From Actinomycetes bacterium (GTDB lineage Bacteria > Actinomycetota > Acidimicrobiia > Acidimicrobiales > Palsa-688), in the NCBI GenBank assembly GCA_021815935.1, contig JAKAZH010000067.1, positions 1 to 8,767 on the forward strand: a DNA stretch of 8,767 nt, in the 5' to 3' direction. The position numbers and the translations under genes were made by a program. Position 1 is the stretch's first letter, and every line of letters starts with the position of its first letter. Positions 5,937-8,767 of this stretch are shown here, piece after piece. The notes beneath the pieces are model-generated. The model was not told the origin of the DNA. It searched no databases and was given only the letters and a program-made list of their open reading frames with translations.

Positions 5937-7639
5937 CGTCCCGGGGAAGCAATTGGAATTTCTCCGCTGTCTGGGAGGTTGTCGCCGATCTGTTCCCTGA
6001 CCGCCTCGCCGTAGCGCAGGGCAGCCGGAGGCTGTCGTGGCGCGAGCTCGACCGGCGGGCGACGAACGCAGCCGGTGCGCTCGAAAGAGCGGGCCTCAAG
6101 TCAGGCGCCAAGGTGGCCCAGTACCTGTACAACTGCCCCGAGTACATCGAGGCGGTGTACGCCTGCTTCAAGGTGGGCCTCGTACCTGTCAACACCAACT
6201 ACCGCTACAGCGAAGCGGAACTTCTCTACCTATGGGAGAACTGTGATGCCGAGGCGGTAGTCTTCCACGCCTCGTTCGCAGGGCGGGTGGAGGCGATCAA
6301 AGACAAGCTTCAGACGGTGCGCGTGTGGCTGTGGGTCGGCGAGGAAGGGTTCGACTGCCCGCCTTGGGCGGTGCCGTACGAGGATGCTGCCGCTTCGGGT
6401 GGCGCTCTCGCGTCGGACGTCCCGAGAAGCGGTGACGATCTCCTTTTCGTCTACACGGGCGGCACGACCGGCATGCCGAAGGGGGTGATGTGGCGCCAAG
6501 ACGACCTTTTCGACGTCCTGAACCGCACCGGCGGGGTTCGCTACCCGAAGGACGGCACGCTTGACGACGTGCGGGAGATGCTCAAAGGTCCTCTGCGCCA
6601 TCCTCCGGGGCGTCTCGTTCCCGGCCCTCCGCTCATGCACGGAACCGGGCTTTTCACCGCCATGTCGGTCATGGCGTGCGCCGGGTCGATCCTGATGCCC
6701 GAGGGACGGCACTTCGATCCGGTCGCGCTGCTGGACCTGGTCGCTGCCGAGCGGGTGTCCGAGATGTCGATCGTCGGGGACGCGTTCGCCAAACCCATCC
6801 TGGCGGCGCTCGACGCCGAGCCCGGCCGCTGGGACATTTCGTCGCTGTGGCTCATCGTGAGCTCCGGCGTGATCTGGTCGGCCGAGACAAAGCAAGGGTT
6901 GCTCCGCCACAATCCGCGCCTGGTGCTCGTCGACACGCTCGGCTCGTCCGAGGCGATCGGCATCGCCCGCTCGACTTCCACCGTGTCGGGGGTGTCCGGC
7001 ACCGCCGGTTTCTCCTTAGGCGCCGACACGGTGGTGATCAGCGACGACGGAAAGTTGGTCGAGCCCGGCTCGGGGGAGAGGGGCCAGGTGGCCCTCCGGG
7101 GACGGGGACCGATCGGCTACTACAAGGACGAGACGAAGACGGCGGCGACATTCAGGATCATCGACGGGGAGCGCTGGAGCGTGCCGGGCGACTACGCCAC
7201 GGTGTCAGCCGACGGGTCGTTGCAGTTGCTCGGGCGAGGCTCGGTGTGCATAAACAGCGGGGGAGAGAAGATCTTCCCCGAGGAGGTCGAGCAGGCGCTC
7301 GTGACTCACCCAGGAGTCGCCGACGCCGTCGTCGTCGGAGTCCCCGACGACCGTTTCGGGGAGATGGTCGTAGCTGTCGTCGAGCCCGCTGGGCCGGAGG
7401 CCCCCGCACTCGCCGATCTTGGCGAGTGGTCCCGGCGGACTCTCGCCGGCTACAAAGCCCCGCGGCGTCTCGTCGTGGTGGACAGCATTGGGCGATCCCC
7501 GAGTGGCAAAGTCGACTACCGCCACCTTCGCAACCTCGCCTTGGAGTCACTCGGCCTCCCGGGGCGAGGCGAGCCGGGTGGTGCGGCCTCAGAGAGTGCG
7601 GCTTCAGAGGGTGCGGCCTCAGAGGGTGCGGCCTCCTGA
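5933..7639 (+). CDS. Acyl-CoA synthetase (AMP-binding, FadD type)
   Basis: An ATP-dependent acid-CoA ligase (ANL superfamily) of 568 residues. The phosphate-binding loop YTGGTTGMPKGV lies at 174-185 and runs into MWRQDDLF, a continuation typical of actinobacterial FadD enzymes such as the FadD19 group. LGSSEA is at 336-341, the ribose-binding Asp in PGDYATV at 420, the hinge region in GRGSVCINSGGEKIFPEE at 434-450, and the catalytic Lys526 in SPSGKVDY. The frame is open from 5777, but the GTG at 5933 gives a normal family N-terminus and a four-base GTGA overlap with the preceding hydrolase stop, so I chose it. The last 20 or so residues are a low-complexity Gly/Ser-Ala-Ala-Ser-Glu tail encoded by a tandem repeat. 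Chain length or steroid specificity is not readable. It could feed acyl-CoA to the nearby oxoamine synthase or acyltransferase, but that is inference. Confidence 0.92.
   Translation: MTSRGSNWNFSAVWEVVADLFPDRLAVAQGSRRLSWRELDRRATNAAGALERAGLKSGAKVAQYLYNCPEYIEAVYACFKVGLVPVNTNYRYSEAELLYLWENCDAEAVVFHASFAGRVEAIKDKLQTVRVWLWVGEEGFDCPPWAVPYEDAAASGGALASDVPRSGDDLLFVYTGGTTGMPKGVMWRQDDLFDVLNRTGGVRYPKDGTLDDVREMLKGPLRHPPGRLVPGPPLMHGTGLFTAMSVMACAGSILMPEGRHFDPVALLDLVAAERVSEMSIVGDAFAKPILAALDAEPGRWDISSLWLIVSSGVIWSAETKQGLLRHNPRLVLVDTLGSSEAIGIARSTSTVSGVSGTAGFSLGADTVVISDDGKLVEPGSGERGQVALRGRGPIGYYKDETKTAATFRIIDGERWSVPGDYATVSADGSLQLLGRGSVCINSGGEKIFPEEVEQALVTHPGVADAVVVGVPDDRFGEMVVAVVEPAGPEAPALADLGEWSRRTLAGYKAPRRLVVVDSIGRSPSGKVDYRHLRNLALESLGLPGRGEPGGAASESAASEGAASEGAAS
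7581..7635 (+). repeat. 15-bp tandem repeat at the 3' end of the acyl-CoA synthetase gene
   Basis: Three 15-bp units at 7581-7595, 7596-7610 and 7611-7625, plus a 10-base partial unit at 7626-7635, all built on gtgcggcctcagagg with one or two changes. They encode GAASE, SAASE, GAASE and GAAS just before the stop. Because the unit is a multiple of three, copy-number change would alter tail length without shifting frame. Each copy also carries an AGAGG-GTG-like string in another frame that mimics a ribosome binding site and start. Confidence 0.9.
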
Positions 7640-7670
7640 TACCGCAAGGGATGCCGTAGTAACCCGCCAG

Positions 7671-8153
7671 ATGCACCACGTGGCCTTGCTGGGATCAGTC
7701 GGAGCTCCCACGGGACACCCGGCGATCTACGATGTCCTCGTTGCTCTGCACGTCACGTTCGCCGTAATCGGCTTCGCGTCGGTAGCGCTGAGCGGGGCTT
7801 ACGGGGCGATCGCCAGGGGAGGCAACGTCGACGAACTGAGTCGCTACCTCTCCGGGCGCACGTCGGCATCGCTCGGGGTGATCGTCGCGCCGGTCTTCGG
7901 GATAGCGGCTATGGCCGTCCGTCCCGGCGGATCCGAGTACAGCCAGCTTTGGGCGATCGCAGGCATGGTGATATGGCTTGTCGCTGGGACCCTGCTTCTC
8001 GCTGTGGTCCGACCAACTGAGACCCGGCTTCGCTCGAAGACAACCCCCGCCGACGAGTTGCGGGTGCACGCAACGCGCCTGGCATGGGCGGCCGCCGCAA
8101 GCGACCTATTGTTTCTGGGGGCCTTGCTGATGATGGTCACACAACCCCGCTGA
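7671..8153 (+). CDS. Small integral membrane protein, four predicted helices
   Basis: A 160-residue hydrophobic protein with four likely membrane segments at about residues 22-48, 66-83, 93-113 and 135-156, separated by short charged loops (GGNVDELSRYLSGR, RPGGSEYSQ, RPTETRLRSKTTPADELR). Length and layout resemble the DUF2269-type small membrane proteins, but I cannot identify a specific motif, so the function is unknown. The frame is open much further upstream inside the synthetase gene. The ATG at 7671 is the first ATG after that gene's stop; a GTG at 7680 is the alternative, and neither has a good Shine-Dalgarno. It lies 31 bases after the synthetase and 25 before the E1 gene, all on one strand, so it may belong to the same operon. 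Confidence 0.7.
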   Translation: MHHVALLGSVGAPTGHPAIYDVLVALHVTFAVIGFASVALSGAYGAIARGGNVDELSRYLSGRTSASLGVIVAPVFGIAAMAVRPGGSEYSQLWAIAGMVIWLVAGTLLLAVVRPTETRLRSKTTPADELRVHATRLAWAAAASDLLFLGALLMMVTQPR

Positions 8154-8167
8154 CTCTAAACCTCTAC

Positions 8168-8171
8168 AGGA
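8168..8171 (+). promoter_or_regulatory. Shine-Dalgarno AGGA for the E1 gene
   Basis: AGGA lies seven bases before the GTG at 8179 and thirteen before the in-frame ATG at 8185. The spacing favours the GTG as start, although the ATG remains possible (an AGG at 8177-8179 lies five bases before it). Confidence 0.5.
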
Positions 8172-8178
8172 ACTTTAG

Positions 8179-8767
8179 GTGCGAATGTCGGACTCAACAG
8201 ACGTCCCCGAGTCGGAACTTCTAGAGGACTTCCGGCTTGCGCTGATCTCGCGGTTCCTAGACGACAGAGAGATCTCCCTGCAAAAGCAGAGCAGGGTGTT
8301 CTTCCAGATCTCCGGGGCCGGCCACGAAGCGCTGGCGCTCGGCTTGGCACGGTATCTCCGCCCCGCCTACGACTGGTTCTTCCCGTACTACAGGGACCGG
8401 GCGCTCGTCCTGGCCCTAGGTGTAAGCCCGTACGAGATGCTCCTCCAAGCGGTGGGATCCGCCGAGGACCCGGCGTCTGGTGGACGCCAGATGCCGTGTC
8501 ACTGGGGGAGCAAGGCGCTCAACATCGTCACTCAGTCGTCGGCCACCGCCAGCCAGTGCCTTCCCGCAGTCGGCTGCGCCGAAGCCGGACGCTACATCGC
8601 CCGGTTACCCGGCCTGCCAGGCTGCGAGGCACAAGGAGACGAGATCACCTACGTGTCCCTCGGCGAGGGAGCGACCTCCGAAGGGGAGTTCTGGGAAAGC
8701 TTGAGCTCCGCTTGCACGCTTCACCTGCCCGTGCTGTTCGTCGTAGCGGACAACGGGTATGCCATAT
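8179..8767 (+). CDS. Thiamine-dependent 2-oxoacid dehydrogenase E1 component (partial, runs off right edge)
   Basis: Translated by hand; the frame is open to the window end, giving 196 residues from the GTG (194 from the ATG at 8185). It matches the alpha part of E1 in branched-chain 2-oxoacid or pyruvate dehydrogenase complexes, which decarboxylates the 2-oxoacid with thiamine diphosphate and passes the acyl group to E2 lipoate. In ATG numbering the blocks are FFQISGAGHEAL (39-50), WFFPYYRDRALVLALG (64-79), SGGRQMPCHWG (98-108) and the thiamine-binding stretch GEGATSEGEFWE (160-171) ending in DNGYAI (189-194). The WFFPYYRDRA and GRQMPCHWG forms are those I associate with long E1 proteins that fuse alpha and beta parts, so the full gene may run past 600 residues; this cannot be seen. 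The thiamine motif has GEG where the classic form is GDG. It sits 25 bases after the membrane protein gene. Confidence 0.88.
   Translation, partial: MRMSDSTDVPESELLEDFRLALISRFLDDREISLQKQSRVFFQISGAGHEALALGLARYLRPAYDWFFPYYRDRALVLALGVSPYEMLLQAVGSAEDPASGGRQMPCHWGSKALNIVTQSSATASQCLPAVGCAEAGRYIARLPGLPGCEAQGDEITYVSLGEGATSEGEFWESLSSACTLHLPVLFVVADNGYAI

Overview
The window is gene-dense, high-GC DNA with GTG/TTG starts, a Cys-Gly-Gly-Gly lipoprotein leader and FadD-type lipid enzymes. All of this suggests a high-GC actinobacterium, possibly of the Acidimicrobiia. That placement is an inference from style, because no marker gene is present. No stretch longer than about 150 bases lacks a gene, and I see no RNA genes, insertion sequences, CRISPR arrays or origins.

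Layout. (1) 1-1065, minus strand: the N-terminal 355 residues of an amidohydrolase of the N-acyl-D-amino-acid deacylase type, cut by the left edge. (2) 1066-1215: a divergent intergenic region with three perfect copies of a G-rich 12-bp tandem repeat. (3) 1216-2331, plus: a lipoprotein with a phosphodiester-glycosidase-like (NAGPA/DUF2233) domain. (4) 2360-3622, plus (TTG alternative at 2336): an alpha-oxoamine synthase whose active-site signatures resemble bacterial serine palmitoyltransferase more than BioF or Kbl. (5) 3617-4744, minus: a GNAT-fold acyltransferase resembling the bacterial ceramide synthase family, ending tail to tail with gene 4 and overlapping it by 6 bp. (6) 4745-4871: a divergent intergenic region. 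(7) 4872-5936, plus: a metallo-beta-lactamase-fold hydrolase. (8) 5933-7639, plus: an acyl-CoA synthetase joined to gene 7 by a GTGA overlap and ending in a 15-bp tandem repeat. (9) 7671-8153, plus: a small four-helix membrane protein. (10) 8179-8767, plus: the start of a 2-oxoacid dehydrogenase E1 component, cut by the right edge.

How the genes may work together. The main point of interest is the pair of genes 4 and 5. A serine-palmitoyltransferase-like enzyme would condense an acyl thioester with an amino acid to a 3-keto long-chain base, and a ceramide-synthase-like GNAT enzyme would N-acylate that base. Together they suggest sphingolipid (ceramide) synthesis in a Gram-positive-type bacterium. 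The acyl-CoA synthetase could supply the acyl thioester, but it lies in a separate divergent transcription unit and also looks like general FadD enzymes. A ceramide reductase and a dedicated acyl carrier protein are not visible here. The amidohydrolase, membrane protein and E1 component look like unrelated neighbours or branched-chain/lipid metabolism genes.
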